In this document: in pieces, positions 34,464 to 42,672 of the stretch
Position numbering within the stretch: the first letter of the stretch is position 1
Layout: each line of letters opens with the position of its first letter
Assembly: GCA_003697015.1 (NCBI GenBank)
Contig: RFGL01000311.1
Span: 1 to 52,133, forward strand
Reading direction: 5' to 3'
Origin: Acidobacteriota bacterium
GTDB taxonomy: Bacteria; Acidobacteriota; Thermoanaerobaculia; Multivoradales; J023
Length of the DNA: 52,133 nt
Position numbers and translations under genes: made by a program
Notes under the pieces: model-generated
What the model was told of the DNA's origin: nothing
The model's database searches: none
Seen by the model: only the letters and a program-made list of their open reading frames with translations

Positions 34464-35717
34464 CTAGAGCCCATAGCGCTCGGCGTAGGCGAGGAGGGCT
34501 CGCTCGAAGAGGGCGAGGGGCGGGCGGACGAGGCCGGCGCCGATCTGGCCGATGCCGGGCTCTTTGTGGGCGATGCCGGTGTTGACCCGCGGCGCGATGC
34601 CGAGCTCGACCACGCGGCGCAGGTCGATGCCGGTGGGGGTGCCGCGGAAGTCGAGCGCGGGGATGGTCAGGTGCTGGTGCTCGGCGACGGTGATTTCGTA
34701 CATCTCGAGGGTGGCGTTCATGGCGTCCTGCGGGGTGCCGGAGACGAAGCTGACGATGGCCGGCGCCGCGGCCATGGCGAAGGCGCCGATGCCGGCGGTC
34801 TCGGTGATCGTCGAATCGCCGATGTCGGGGTTGGCGTCGGCGCCGGAAAAGCCGGGGAAATAGAGCCCTTCGGGGGTGGCGGCGGGGGCGGTGAGCCAGC
34901 CGTCCCCGAGGCCGCTGACGCGGATGCCGAAGTCGGTGCCGTTTCTGGCCATGGTGGAGACGACGGTCGAGCCCTCGATCCCATGGGCGGCGTCGGCCAT
35001 CGCCTTGCAGGCCGCCATCACCGGGTTCAAGACCGACAGGGCATTGTCGCCGAGGAACGTCATGACCTCGGCGGCGAGGGCGGCGTTCCCGGCCACCCGC
35101 ACCAGGCGCGGTGCGAGCAGTTTGACAAAGAGGAGGGAGCCGGCCTTGTTGCGGTTGTGCCCCTCGTCGCCCATGTGCAGGGCCTCGGCCAGGAGGGCGC
35201 GCAGGTCGAGGGGCTCGCCGTCCTCGAGGGCGGCGCGCAGGAGGGGCGCCATGGCGTCGTTCATCCAGCGTAACCGGTCGAGGACTTCGGGACTGTAGGC
35301 GCCGTAGCGCAGCACCTTGCCGTAGCCTTCGTTGAGGTTGGAGAAGGCGAGGTTGCCGTGGACCTCGTTCTCGACCACGTAGACCGCCATCGAGGGCGAG
35401 ATGACGCCCGCCATCGGCCCGACGGCGCCGTGGTGGTGGCAAGGGGAGAAGGCGACCTCGCCGCCCTCGACCAGCGCGATCGCCGCCGCCTCGTCGGCGG
35501 CCCTGCCCTCGAAGATCAGGGCGCCGATCACCGCCCCGCGGAGCGGCCCGGACATCCGCTCCCAGGTGATCGGCGGCCCGGCGTGGAGCAGCATGTGCGG
35601 CTCCAGTCCGGGGATGACGTCCGCCGCTTTGGCGACGGTCTTGAGCAGCGGCCGCGCTGCCATCATGCGGCCGACCGCTTCGCGGTTCTGGGCGTCGATG
35701 TCCCTCTTGGTGCTCAT
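34464..35717 (-). CDS. DUF1116 family protein (YlbE/AllG-like)
   Basis: 417 aa. Matches DUF1116 with NREAVGRMMAARPLL at the N-terminus, GPPITWERMSGPLRGAVIGA, FSPCHHHGAVGPMAGVIS, NLNEGYGKVLRYGAYSPEV and a Gly-rich C-terminal half (MARNGTDFGIRVSGLGDGW). In E. coli YlbE works with FdrA and YlbF in an oxamic transcarbamylase step of allantoin use (recalled from literature, not checked). It follows fdrA by 38 bp. A third partner (DUF2877, YlbF-like) and carbamate kinase are absent here. No signal peptide; cytosolic. Confidence 0.88.
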   Translation of the reverse strand: MSTKRDIDAQNREAVGRMMAARPLLKTVAKAADVIPGLEPHMLLHAGPPITWERMSGPLRGAVIGALIFEGRAADEAAAIALVEGGEVAFSPCHHHGAVGPMAGVISPSMAVYVVENEVHGNLAFSNLNEGYGKVLRYGAYSPEVLDRLRWMNDAMAPLLRAALEDGEPLDLRALLAEALHMGDEGHNRNKAGSLLFVKLLAPRLVRVAGNAALAAEVMTFLGDNALSVLNPVMAACKAMADAAHGIEGSTVVSTMARNGTDFGIRVSGLGDGWLTAPAATPEGLYFPGFSGADANPDIGDSTITETAGIGAFAMAAAPAIVSFVSGTPQDAMNATLEMYEITVAEHQHLTIPALDFRGTPTGIDLRRVVELGIAPRVNTGIAHKEPGIGQIGAGLVRPPLALFERALLAYAERYGL

Positions 35718-35755
35718 CTCGCAACTGCCTTTCGTCGGTCGCTGGACGGCGGAGC

Positions 35756-37417
35756 TCAGCGCATCCGCCGGAGCAGGGCGATCAGCTTCTCGTCGCCGCC
35801 GGCGGGCGGCCGCCAGTCGAGTTGCAGGGCTTCGGCTCCCTGGTCGACGAGGCTCGAATAGAAACTCTCGAGGCCGGCGTTGATCACCGCCGGCGGCGAC
35901 GCCAGGGCGCCGGCCTCGACGGCGGGCAGGGACGCCGGGCGGAGCGCCCACTCGCTCGCCCGGGCCAGGGCCCCGGCGACCGTATCGTAAACCTCGGCGC
36001 CGGCGTCGCTCAGGCGTTCGATCTGGGCGTCGCGGTCCTGGGGGTCGTCGCCGGTGCCGACCACAATCAGCACCACCGCGAGCTCGGGCCGGGCGCGCTT
36101 GATTTCGGCCACGGCCGGCGCTAGGGAGGCCGCCGGGTCGGGGTCGGCGCCCTCGCCGAGGACGACGTCGAGGAGCAGCAGGCCGACCTCGGGATCCGCC
36201 GCTTCCCGGCGCAAGCGGCGCAGGCGCAGGTCCGGATCGATCATGGGGTGCAGGCGGCCGACGGTGAGTTCGTCCGCCCCCAGGTCGAGCACGGTATGGC
36301 CGCGGCTGGCGGTCGGATCTGCGAGGCGTTCGACCCCGGCCAGGGCCGCGTTGCTCGCCAGCGGCGTGAGGAAGAGACGCAATTGGAGCAGGGTCTCGGT
36401 GGCCAGGGTGCCGCCGGCGAAGAGTCCCCGCAGGTAGCCCTCGCCGCCGCTCGCCGCGACGCGTTGCGGCCCGCCGTCGGCGAGCTCGGCGGCGAGCTCG
36501 GCGGCCTCCTCGAGACCGGCGGCGAAATGGAGCGACCCGATCCGGCGTACCGGCGGCACGTAGCCCAGGAAGTCGATCACGACCGGCTTGCCGCAGGACC
36601 GCGCCGCCGCCAGCAGGCGCGCCGCCACCGCCGGTGCGGGAGGCTTGGAGACCAGCGTCACGACCCGGGTCGCCGGGTCGCCGGCGAGGAGAGCGAGGGC
36701 CTGGCGTGCGGTCGCCCCTCCGACTTCGGCCGACAGGTCGCGGCCGCCGGTGCCGAGGGCGTGGGAGACGCCGGCGCCGAGTTGGTGGAGGCGGCTGGCG
36801 ATGGCCTGGAGGCCGGTGCCCGAGGCGCCGATCAGGCCGACGGCGCCGCGGCGTACGCGATTGGCGAAACCCAGGCCGATGCCGCCGACGATGGCGGTGC
36901 CGCAGTCCGGCCCCATCACCAGCAGGCCGCGCTCCGCCGCCAGGCGTTTGAGCTCGACTTCGTCGTCGAGGGAGACGTTGTCGCTGTAGAGGAAGACGTT
37001 GCGTCCCAGCTCCAGAGCCTGGCGCGCCAGCTCGGCGGCGTAGCGGCCGGGCACGGAGATCGACGCCCAGCGCGCCGCCGGCAGTTGGCGCACGGCGGCG
37101 GCCAGGCTCTTCGGGCGGTAGCCCTCGCCGCCGCCGCCGCGCCGGCGGGCGAGGAGGGCGTCGATCTGGCCGAGAGCGCGCTCGGCCGCGTTCTCGTCCT
37201 CGGCCTTGACCACCACCAGCAGATCGCCGTCGCCGGCCTCGCCGGCGTCCTCGGGCAAGAGGCCCTGGCTGGCGAGGAGCTGGCGGTTGGCCTCGGTGGC
37301 CATCACGGCGCCGCTGTCGGCGATTCCCGGCAGGCCGGCGAGGGCGGCCTGAAGCTGCATGAGGACGATCGAGTCGCAGTAGTGGCCGCGGCGTAGCTCG
37401 CTCTTGACGACGCTCAT
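35756..37417 (-). CDS. fdrA: FdrA family protein (succinyl-CoA synthetase alpha-like)
   Basis: 553 aa, the length of E. coli FdrA. It has CoA-ligase-like Rossmann units: FLYSDNVSLDDEVELKRLA, LLVMGPDCGTAIVGGIGLGF, and GLIGASGTGLQAIASRLHQL, which resembles the CoA-binding GASGTG loop of SucD. The middle has VTLVSKPPAPAVAARLL and VVIDFLGYVPP. The ATG at 37417 overlaps the amidase stop as ATGA and has AGGAG eight bases upstream. FdrA is the AllF component of the proposed oxamic transcarbamylase; together with DUF1116 and amidase genes it suggests nitrogen salvage from ureide- or amide-type compounds (inference). Confidence 0.9.
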   Translation of the reverse strand: MSVVKSELRRGHYCDSIVLMQLQAALAGLPGIADSGAVMATEANRQLLASQGLLPEDAGEAGDGDLLVVVKAEDENAAERALGQIDALLARRRGGGGEGYRPKSLAAAVRQLPAARWASISVPGRYAAELARQALELGRNVFLYSDNVSLDDEVELKRLAAERGLLVMGPDCGTAIVGGIGLGFANRVRRGAVGLIGASGTGLQAIASRLHQLGAGVSHALGTGGRDLSAEVGGATARQALALLAGDPATRVVTLVSKPPAPAVAARLLAAARSCGKPVVIDFLGYVPPVRRIGSLHFAAGLEEAAELAAELADGGPQRVAASGGEGYLRGLFAGGTLATETLLQLRLFLTPLASNAALAGVERLADPTASRGHTVLDLGADELTVGRLHPMIDPDLRLRRLRREAADPEVGLLLLDVVLGEGADPDPAASLAPAVAEIKRARPELAVVLIVVGTGDDPQDRDAQIERLSDAGAEVYDTVAGALARASEWALRPASLPAVEAGALASPPAVINAGLESFYSSLVDQGAEALQLDWRPPAGGDEKLIALLRRMR

Positions 37418-38721
37418 GCCAGCATCTCCTCGAGCCCATTCGCCCAAGCGAGGAGGGCTTCGTCGCTGCCGCTGCGGCCGGCCAGCTGGAGGCCGAGGGG
37501 CAGGCCGGTGCCGTCGTCGCCGGCGGGCAAGGTGACGGCGGGCATGCCGGCGTGGGTGAAGGGCAGGTTCATCACCGGATCGCCGGTGGAGCTCAGGCCG
37601 CGCGGGGCCGGGCCGGGGGCGGCGGGGGTGAGCCAGAGGTCGACGCCGTGCTCCTCCATCAGGTCCTCGAGTTGCCGGCGCAGCTCGAGGCGGCCGCGGC
37701 GCAGGCGGGCGAGCTCGCCGTCGCCGACGGCCTGGCCTTCTTCGATCAAGGCGGCGGTCTTCGGATGGTAGAGCTGGCGGTGGCGGCGGTACCAGGCGGC
37801 GTGGACCCGCGCCGCCTCGCCGGCGAGGAGGCGCTGGTGGCGGCTGCGGACGGCGTCGAAGTCGGCCAGGGCGGCGACGCGGAGGAGGCGCAGGCCGGCG
37901 GCTTCGAGGCGGGCGCAGGCGGCGCGCAGGTGGCGGCGGGCGAGGTCGGAGGCGCAGTCGAGGTAGGGCCCTTCGGGCAGGCCGAGGACCGGCGGCCGGC
38001 GGCCGCTGTCCGGATGCCAGCCGTCGAGCAGGCAGCCGGCGGCGAGGGCGGCATCGCCGGCGGCGGCGGTGAAGAAGCCGACGTGGTCGAGGGAGGGCGC
38101 GAGGGGGATGACGCCGTCGCGCGGTATGCGGCCGTAGGTCGGCTTGAAGCCCACCACGCCGCAGAAGGCGGCCGGGCGGTTGACCGAGCCGATGGTCTGG
38201 GTGCCGAGGGCGAGGGGACAGAGGCCGGCCGCCACCGCCGCGGCTGAGCCGCTCGACGAGCCGCCGGGGGTGTGGGCCGGGTTGTGCGGGTTGCGCGTCG
38301 GGCCGGGGGCGAAGTAGGCGAATTCGGTCGACACGGTCTTGCCCAGGACGAGGCCGCCGGCGCGCTTCAGGCGGCGGACCGCCGCCGCCTCGTCGCCGCG
38401 GAGCTCGGCCGGTGGCAGGCGGCTGCCGGCGGTGGTGGGAAAGCCCTCGGCGTGGAAGACGTCTTTGACCCCGAAGGGGACTCCGAAGAGGGGCGGGCGC
38501 GTTTCCGGCTGGGGGTGGCGCTCGATCAGCGCCGCCGCCTGCCGCCGGAGACGGGCGAAGCGATCGTCTTCGGGCATGAAGGCCAGGACGTCGCGTTCGC
38601 GCTCGGCGAAGCGCCGCTCGAGCCGGTCGAGGTAGCGGTCGAGGGGCAGCTCGCCGCTCGCCAGGGCGGCGGCGAGCTCGACGAGAGGGAGATCGACGGC
38701 GGCGATCAAAACCCAGTCCAC
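37414..38721 (-). CDS. amidase (amidase signature family)
   Basis: 435 aa. The Ser-cisSer-Lys triad is intact: Lys in FGVKDVFHAEG, cis-Ser in TPGGSSSGSAAAVAAG, and nucleophile Ser in GTQTIGSVNRPAAFCG. The last differs from the usual GTDTGGSIR at one Gly (IGS). C-terminal MNLPFTHAGMPAVTLPAG matches the family. Such enzymes hydrolyse small amides, allophanate-type or aryl amides; the substrate is unknown. I chose GTG at 38721; a TTG one codon earlier is possible. It sits between the zinc-ribbon/PCP_red gene (22 bp) and fdrA (ATGA overlap). Confidence 0.9.
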   Translation of the reverse strand: MDWVLIAAVDLPLVELAAALASGELPLDRYLDRLERRFAERERDVLAFMPEDDRFARLRRQAAALIERHPQPETRPPLFGVPFGVKDVFHAEGFPTTAGSRLPPAELRGDEAAAVRRLKRAGGLVLGKTVSTEFAYFAPGPTRNPHNPAHTPGGSSSGSAAAVAAGLCPLALGTQTIGSVNRPAAFCGVVGFKPTYGRIPRDGVIPLAPSLDHVGFFTAAAGDAALAAGCLLDGWHPDSGRRPPVLGLPEGPYLDCASDLARRHLRAACARLEAAGLRLLRVAALADFDAVRSRHQRLLAGEAARVHAAWYRRHRQLYHPKTAALIEEGQAVGDGELARLRRGRLELRRQLEDLMEEHGVDLWLTPAAPGPAPRGLSSTGDPVMNLPFTHAGMPAVTLPAGDDGTGLPLGLQLAGRSGSDEALLAWANGLEEMLA

Positions 38722-38743
38722 CAAACGGAGACCATCGATGGAT

Positions 38744-39157
38744 CTACATGCCGAAGAGACCGCGGGCCTCGTCCATGACCTGTTCGCTGACTTCGTCGTG
38801 GCCTTGTTGGCGGGCGAATTGCTCGATGCTGTCTTTGGCCATCGGGCGGACGAAGTCGGGGATCTTGGCCAGGCGGTCGAGGGCCTCGCGGGTCCACGGC
38901 ATGCGCAGGGGCTTCTCTTCCATCTCGTTGATCATGCCGGAGAAGGGGCAGCCGCCGGCGGCGGCGCGCTCGGCTGCCCCGGGACCGATCTGCACGCCCA
39001 GGGAGGTCACGGCCTGGGTCTCCATCGGGTTGGTCAGCATGGCGATCTGGTGGAAGCATTCGGGGCATTCGAAGACGGCGGTGATGGAGCCGTCTTTGGG
39101 GGGCTCGGCGCGCTCGAGGCGCATCGGCGTGTCGCAGACGACGCAGAGGAATTTCAT
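38744..39157 (-). CDS. small zinc-ribbon protein with C-terminal PCP_red domain
   Basis: 137 aa. Four N-terminal cysteines form two pairs, C5-V-V-C8 and C31-P-E-C34, a rubredoxin/zinc-ribbon knuckle pattern. Another Cys lies in GGCPFSG (C70). From W88 to the end (PWTREALDRLAKIPDFVRPM, then IEQFARQQG) it resembles PCP_red, the small domain at the end of light-independent protochlorophyllide reductase subunit B. The ATG overlaps the Mrp-like gene stop (ATGA), so the two are coupled. PCP_red in non-photosynthetic bacteria has no defined role. Metal or Fe-S binding is inferred from cysteines only. Confidence 0.75.
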   Translation of the reverse strand: MKFLCVVCDTPMRLERAEPPKDGSITAVFECPECFHQIAMLTNPMETQAVTSLGVQIGPGAAERAAAGGCPFSGMINEMEEKPLRMPWTREALDRLAKIPDFVRPMAKDSIEQFARQQGHDEVSEQVMDEARGLFGM

Positions 39158-40029
39158 GCCGTGATCTCCGCGGCAGCAAGGGCTTGGAGCAGGTTGTCGG
39201 TCGCTTCTTCGAGGCCGGGGGGCGGGCTGAGCTCGGCATCCGAGGGCCAGCCGGCATCGCACAGGCGGGCGAGCTCGGGATCGAAGGGGATGCGCCCGAG
39301 CAAGGGCAGCTCGAGCTCGCCGCGCCTCGGCGGCGGGAAGAGGGGCAGGATGCGCTCTTCCGCACGGTGGTAGTAGCCGGCCATGTTTTCGATCTGCCCG
39401 AGGACGACGGCGCGGTCCCGGCGCAGGGCGGCGAGGGAGCGGGCGACGACGCCGCGGGCGACGTCGGTGGGGATGGTGAGCAGCACCAGGACCACCCGCG
39501 GGCCGAGGAAGGCGGCGTGCTGGCGGGTGCTCTCGGTGCCCGGCGGCAGGTCGACGAGCAGCACGTCGAGGCTTCCCCAATCGATGCTGGCGACGAGCTG
39601 GCCGAGGGTGGTGAGCTCGCGGGTCGCGCGCCACACGTGCTCGTCGCCCTGGGCGACGCTGGGCAGCTCGAGGCTGGCCGCGCCTTCGAGGAAGCTGCCG
39701 CAGGAGACCACCCCCAGCCCGTCGCGGCGGCGGGGGATGGCGAGGCCGCGAAGCCCGGGCACCCACGGCGCTCCCTCGAGGCCGGCCATCTGCGCCTGGC
39801 ATGGGCCGTTCAGGTCGGCATCGAGGATGGCGACCGTCTTTCCGCGGCGCCGCAAGCTCTGTCCCAAGGCCATGGTGGCGGTGCTCTTGCCCACGCCGCC
39901 CTTGCCCGAGCCGATCAACACCACGTGACGCACCCCGGCCAGCGCCGCGGTCATCGCCTCGCGCTGGGCCGTGACCTGGGCGACGATGCCTGAGCCGCCG
40001 TCCCCCTGAACGTCGAAGTACGTCTTCAC
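39154..40029 (-). CDS. Mrp/NBP35-type P-loop ATPase lacking the CxxC motif
   Basis: 291 aa. The deviant Walker A is GKGGVGKS (42-49), with VAILDADLNGPCQAQMAGL, DVLLVDLPPGTES and VLLTIPTDVARGVVARSLAAL, all typical of Mrp/ApbC ATPases that carry Fe-S clusters. The usual IENMSxFxCPxC segment is here QIENMAGYYHRAEERI, with no cysteine pair, so it cannot bridge a cluster in the usual way. The start is GTG at 40029; a TGG-TATGGT box ends six bases before it. Next gene is the coupled zinc-ribbon protein. Confidence 0.87.
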   Translation of the reverse strand: MKTYFDVQGDGGSGIVAQVTAQREAMTAALAGVRHVVLIGSGKGGVGKSTATMALGQSLRRRGKTVAILDADLNGPCQAQMAGLEGAPWVPGLRGLAIPRRRDGLGVVSCGSFLEGAASLELPSVAQGDEHVWRATRELTTLGQLVASIDWGSLDVLLVDLPPGTESTRQHAAFLGPRVVLVLLTIPTDVARGVVARSLAALRRDRAVVLGQIENMAGYYHRAEERILPLFPPPRRGELELPLLGRIPFDPELARLCDAGWPSDAELSPPPGLEEATDNLLQALAAAEITA

Positions 40030-40035
40030 GCGCCG

Positions 40036-40041
40036 ACCATA
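40036..40041 (-). promoter_or_regulatory. candidate extended -10 element (TGG-TATGGT) of the Mrp-amidase-fdrA run
   Basis: Minus-strand TATGGT preceded by TGG ends six bases before the GTG at 40029, giving an essentially leaderless start for the first gene of the run. Confidence 0.4.
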
Positions 40042-40085
40042 CCACCGATGCGGCCTCGTTCCGGGCTTCTGCTCACCGCGGACCG

Positions 40086-40530
40086 CCGTCTCGTTTCGCT
40101 CGCTGCGCTCCGGCCCCGGCGTCGGTTGACGTGCTTTGGGGGCCGGGTCCGGTGCTCGCTCGCTCAGAGGACTGGCGGAGGTTGGTCTGGCCGGCGGCAG
40201 CTGTTGGGTAGGCAGGGGTGGTCGGTGGTCGAGGGGCCGGCCGTCTCGTTTCGCTCGCTGCGCTCCGGCCCCGGCCCCGGGTGAGGTGTTGTGCGGGCTG
40301 GGCCCGGCCGCGGCGTCGGTTGACGTGCTTTGGGGGCCGGGTCCGGTGCTCGCTCGCTCAGAGGACTGGCGGAGGTTGGCCTGGCCGGCGGCAGCTGTTG
40401 GGTAGGCAGGGGTGGTCGGTGGTCGAGGGGCCGGCCGTCTCGCTTCGCTCGCTGCGCTCCGGCCCCGGCCTCGGTTGAGGTGTTGTGCGGGCTGGGCCCG
40501 GCCCCGGCGTCGGTTGACGTGCTTGGCGGC
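40086..40530. repeat. 194-bp tandem repeat in a non-coding spacer
   Basis: A 194-bp unit starting gtcggttgacgtgctttggg occurs at 40121-40314 and 40315-40508 with about five differences by eye; a third copy begins at 40509 and stops after ~16 bp. The stretch 40086-40120 matches an internal part of the unit (40241 onward) but lacks a ~39-bp piece. The rest of the 513-bp spacer 40030-40542 holds nothing else recognisable. 194 is not a multiple of three, and reading frames through it are not conserved, so it is non-coding. The segment ggtgctcgctcgctcagaggac recurs in shorter form near 44069. Confidence 0.85.
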
Positions 40531-40542
40531 CGGGGCGGGCCC

Positions 40543-41244
40543 CTAGAAGGGGTTGGTGGCGAAGACGGAGAACTCTGGGATGAAGCCGCGGTCGTCGATC
40601 TTCAGGGCGCCGACGATGGCGTCGGCGATCTCTTTCGGGCGCAGCTTCTTGGGGGAGGCCTCCTGCGGGTAGCCGGCGGTGGCGGCGAAGTCGGTCAGCA
40701 CCTCGCTGGGGTTGACCAGCATCACCCGCACGTTGTGCCGCCGCAGCTCGTCGCGCCAGCACTCGGTCATGCCGCGCAAGGCGAACTTGGACGAGCTGTA
40801 GGCGGTGGAGCCGCGGCCACCCTTGAGGCCCGAGGTCGAGGAGATGTTGATCAGGTTGCCCGAGCCTTGGGCGATGAACTGCTTGGCCGCCTCCCGCGCC
40901 ATCAGGAAGGCACCGAAGACGTTGGTGCGGTAGACCGCCTGCAGCTTCTCGAAGCTCATCTCGTGGAGCGGCGCGAAGTAGCCGAAGCCGGCGTTGTTGA
41001 CCAGGATGTCGAGTCGTCCGTGGCGGTCGACGAAGTCACGCACGGTGCGTACGACGTCCGCTTCTTCCCCGACGTCGCCGGCGCTGAAGCCGACGCCGAG
41101 CTCGGCGGCGGCGGCTTCGAGAGCCTCGCGCCGGCGGCCGGTGATCACCACGTCGCAGCCCTCGTCGACGAAGGCTCGGGCGATGGCTTTGCCGATGCCG
41201 GCGCTGCCGCCGGTGATGAGTGCTTTGGCGCCTCGCAGCTCCAT
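40543..41244 (-). CDS. SDR family oxidoreductase
   Basis: 233 aa, classical short-chain dehydrogenase. The cofactor motif is TGGSAGIGKAIA, followed by DVVITGRRREAL, where Arg after TG suggests NADP(H). NNAG is in ILVNNAGFGYF, the catalytic Ser in INISSTSG, and Tyr/Lys in AYSSSKFALRG. The start has GAGGAG seven bases upstream. It resembles 3-ketoacyl-(ACP) reductase-like enzymes, but the substrate is unknown. Its stop lies 12 bp beyond the end of the 194-bp repeat block. Confidence 0.93.
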   Translation of the reverse strand: MELRGAKALITGGSAGIGKAIARAFVDEGCDVVITGRRREALEAAAAELGVGFSAGDVGEEADVVRTVRDFVDRHGRLDILVNNAGFGYFAPLHEMSFEKLQAVYRTNVFGAFLMAREAAKQFIAQGSGNLINISSTSGLKGGRGSTAYSSSKFALRGMTECWRDELRRHNVRVMLVNPSEVLTDFAATAGYPQEASPKKLRPKEIADAIVGALKIDDRGFIPEFSVFATNPF

Positions 41245-41331
41245 CTCGTCTCTCCTCAAGAGGTTGGTTGACGGCTCGTGGGCACGCCGGACCGGGCTGG
41301 CGACGCGGGCTCCCGGTGCCGGCCGCCCTGC

Positions 41332-41337
41332 TATACT
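41332..41337 (+). promoter_or_regulatory. candidate extended -10 element (TGC-TATACT) of the deoxynucleoside kinase gene
   Basis: TATACT preceded by TGC ends seven bases before the ATG at 41345, placing the transcript start at the ATG. If the kinase instead starts at TTG 41441, the leader would be about 96 bases. Confidence 0.4.
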
Positions 41338-41344
41338 GCCGGCC

Positions 41345-42091
41345 ATGGAAGCTCGATCGCGGCCGGCTCGCTTCCAGACCTTATCCCGATCCGCCGGCAG
41401 CCGGCCGGCGGCCGACCCGGCGCCCCAGAGGACGTCCTCCTTGAGCACCGACGCTCTACCTCTACACTACCTGGCGGTCGATGGCCCGATCGGGGTGGGC
41501 AAGACCACTCTGGTGGAGATGCTCGCCCGCCGCTTCGAGGGGGTGAAGGTGCTGGAGGACGTGGAGAACCCCTTTCTCGACAAGTTCTACAAGGATCGCC
41601 CCGGGGGCGCATTCCAGACCCAGCTCTACTTCTTGCTGTCGCGTTTCAAGCAGCAGCAGGAGATCGTCCAGCGCGAGCTCTTCAACCGCCTGGTGGTGGC
41701 CGACTACCCCTTCCAGAAGGACCGCATCTTCGCCTACCTGAACCTCTCCGACGACGAGCTCCTGATCTACGACAAGCTCTACGCCATGCTCGAGCCCCAG
41801 ATCCCGACCCCGGACCTGGTGCTCTACCTGGTGGCCGACGTCGACACCTGTCTGGCGCGGATCAAGAAGCGCCAGCGCAGTTTTGAGCGCAACATCTCCC
41901 GCACCTATCTCGCCGAGCTGATCGACGCCTACAACCACTACTACCACCATTACGACCGCGCGCCGGTGCTGGTGGTCGACACCCGGGACCTCAACTTCCC
42001 CGCCCGCCCGGACGATTTCGAGGAGCTGGTCGCGCAGCTGAAGAAGCCCCTGAAGGGCACCCACTACTACCTCTCCCGGGTCTCCCGCTAG
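41345..42091 (+). CDS. deoxynucleoside kinase
   Basis: 248 aa from the ATG at 41345, or 216 aa from a TTG at 41441 preceded by GAGG; the shorter form is the usual family length. I list the ATG because of the TATACT box just before it, but the first 32 residues are Arg/Ser/Ala-rich and may not be real. The P-loop is DGPIGVGKTTLVE, then ENPFLDKFYKD, LYFLLSRFKQQQ, and VVADYPFQKDRIFA (in place of the usual DRS). The LID-like segment is RIKKRQRSFERNIS. The family phosphorylates deoxynucleosides for dNTP salvage. Confidence 0.88.
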   Translation: MEARSRPARFQTLSRSAGSRPAADPAPQRTSSLSTDALPLHYLAVDGPIGVGKTTLVEMLARRFEGVKVLEDVENPFLDKFYKDRPGGAFQTQLYFLLSRFKQQQEIVQRELFNRLVVADYPFQKDRIFAYLNLSDDELLIYDKLYAMLEPQIPTPDLVLYLVADVDTCLARIKKRQRSFERNISRTYLAELIDAYNHYYHHYDRAPVLVVDTRDLNFPARPDDFEELVAQLKKPLKGTHYYLSRVSR

Positions 42092-42126
42092 GCCAGGCGT
42101 CCGCGCCTCCAAGCCGCGCCTTCCGT

Positions 42127-42305
42127 GGGCGCGCGGTGCGTGCCGTCGTGCGGGCGGCGCGCGGGGTTGAGCCGCAGGCGGGGCGGAGGGCAGGGAGCGT
42201 CGCGAGACGGCGGTGCCTCCCCCCTTCGGCCCGCCCGCCTGGCCTTCGTTGGCGCAGCGGGATCCGGGGGCCGTGACGTCCTCGGCGCGCGCTGCGTGCC
42301 GTCGT
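42127..42305. repeat. imperfect direct repeat in the kinase-ATL spacer
   Basis: A 23-bp stretch at 42127-42149 (core gcgtgccgtcgt) recurs at 42283-42305 with two differences, 156 bp apart. The whole spacer 42092-42324 between the convergent genes is GC-rich and I see no gene in it. Confidence 0.6.
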
Positions 42306-42324
42306 CGGCCGCGGCGGGCGACGG

Positions 42325-42645
42325 TTACGCCTGCCAGCGGAAGCGGCGGAGGCTGACGCGTCCGCGCCGGTCGAAGACGATGCCTTCGGCTTCGAGCATG
42401 GCCCGCTGAAGGCCCTCGGGCCCCGGGTCGGCACGGCGGCTGATTTCGCCGCGGGCGTTGATCACCCGATGCCAGGGGACGTCGTCGTCGGTGCGCAGGG
42501 CGTGGAGAGCGTACCCCACCTGGCGGGCATGGCCGGGGAGTCCCGCCAGGCTGGCGACCTGGCCGTAGGTGGCCACCCGGCCGTGAGGGATGGCCCGCAC
42601 GACGGCGTAGATGCGCTCGTAGGTGGGTTCGGTGGCTCGACTCAT
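42325..42645 (-). CDS. alkyltransferase-like protein (ATL)
   Basis: 106 aa, the size of a lone MGMT DNA-binding domain. IYAVVRAIPHGRVATYGQVASL and the base-flipping Arg segment ARQVG (R41) are present. The active-site motif is P57-W58-H-R-V where MGMT has PCHRV, so the methyl-accepting Cys is replaced by Trp. ATL proteins bind O6-alkylguanine and hand it to nucleotide excision repair without repairing it themselves. I chose the ATG at 42645 over an upstream GTG at 42660. A TAGGAT box on the minus strand lies 27 bases upstream. Confidence 0.92.
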   Translation of the reverse strand: MSRATEPTYERIYAVVRAIPHGRVATYGQVASLAGLPGHARQVGYALHALRTDDDVPWHRVINARGEISRRADPGPEGLQRAMLEAEGIVFDRRGRVSLRRFRWQA

Positions 42646-42672
42646 GGTCTTTGCTGACACAATCGCTGGGTG

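Noticed and set aside
40048-40478. Short plus-strand open frames rich in Gly, Ala and Arg in the repeat spacer
   Set aside because: They follow the 194-bp tandem repeat in different frames (194 is not divisible by three), so the peptides are not conserved between units.
40086-40530. CRISPR array
   Set aside because: The repeat unit is 194 bp without short spacers, and no cas gene is present.
42125-42409. Plus-strand frame with repeated GARCVPS peptides
   Set aside because: The repeat peptide comes from the 23-bp DNA repeat; the frame runs into the ATL gene on the other strand and lacks any family resemblance.
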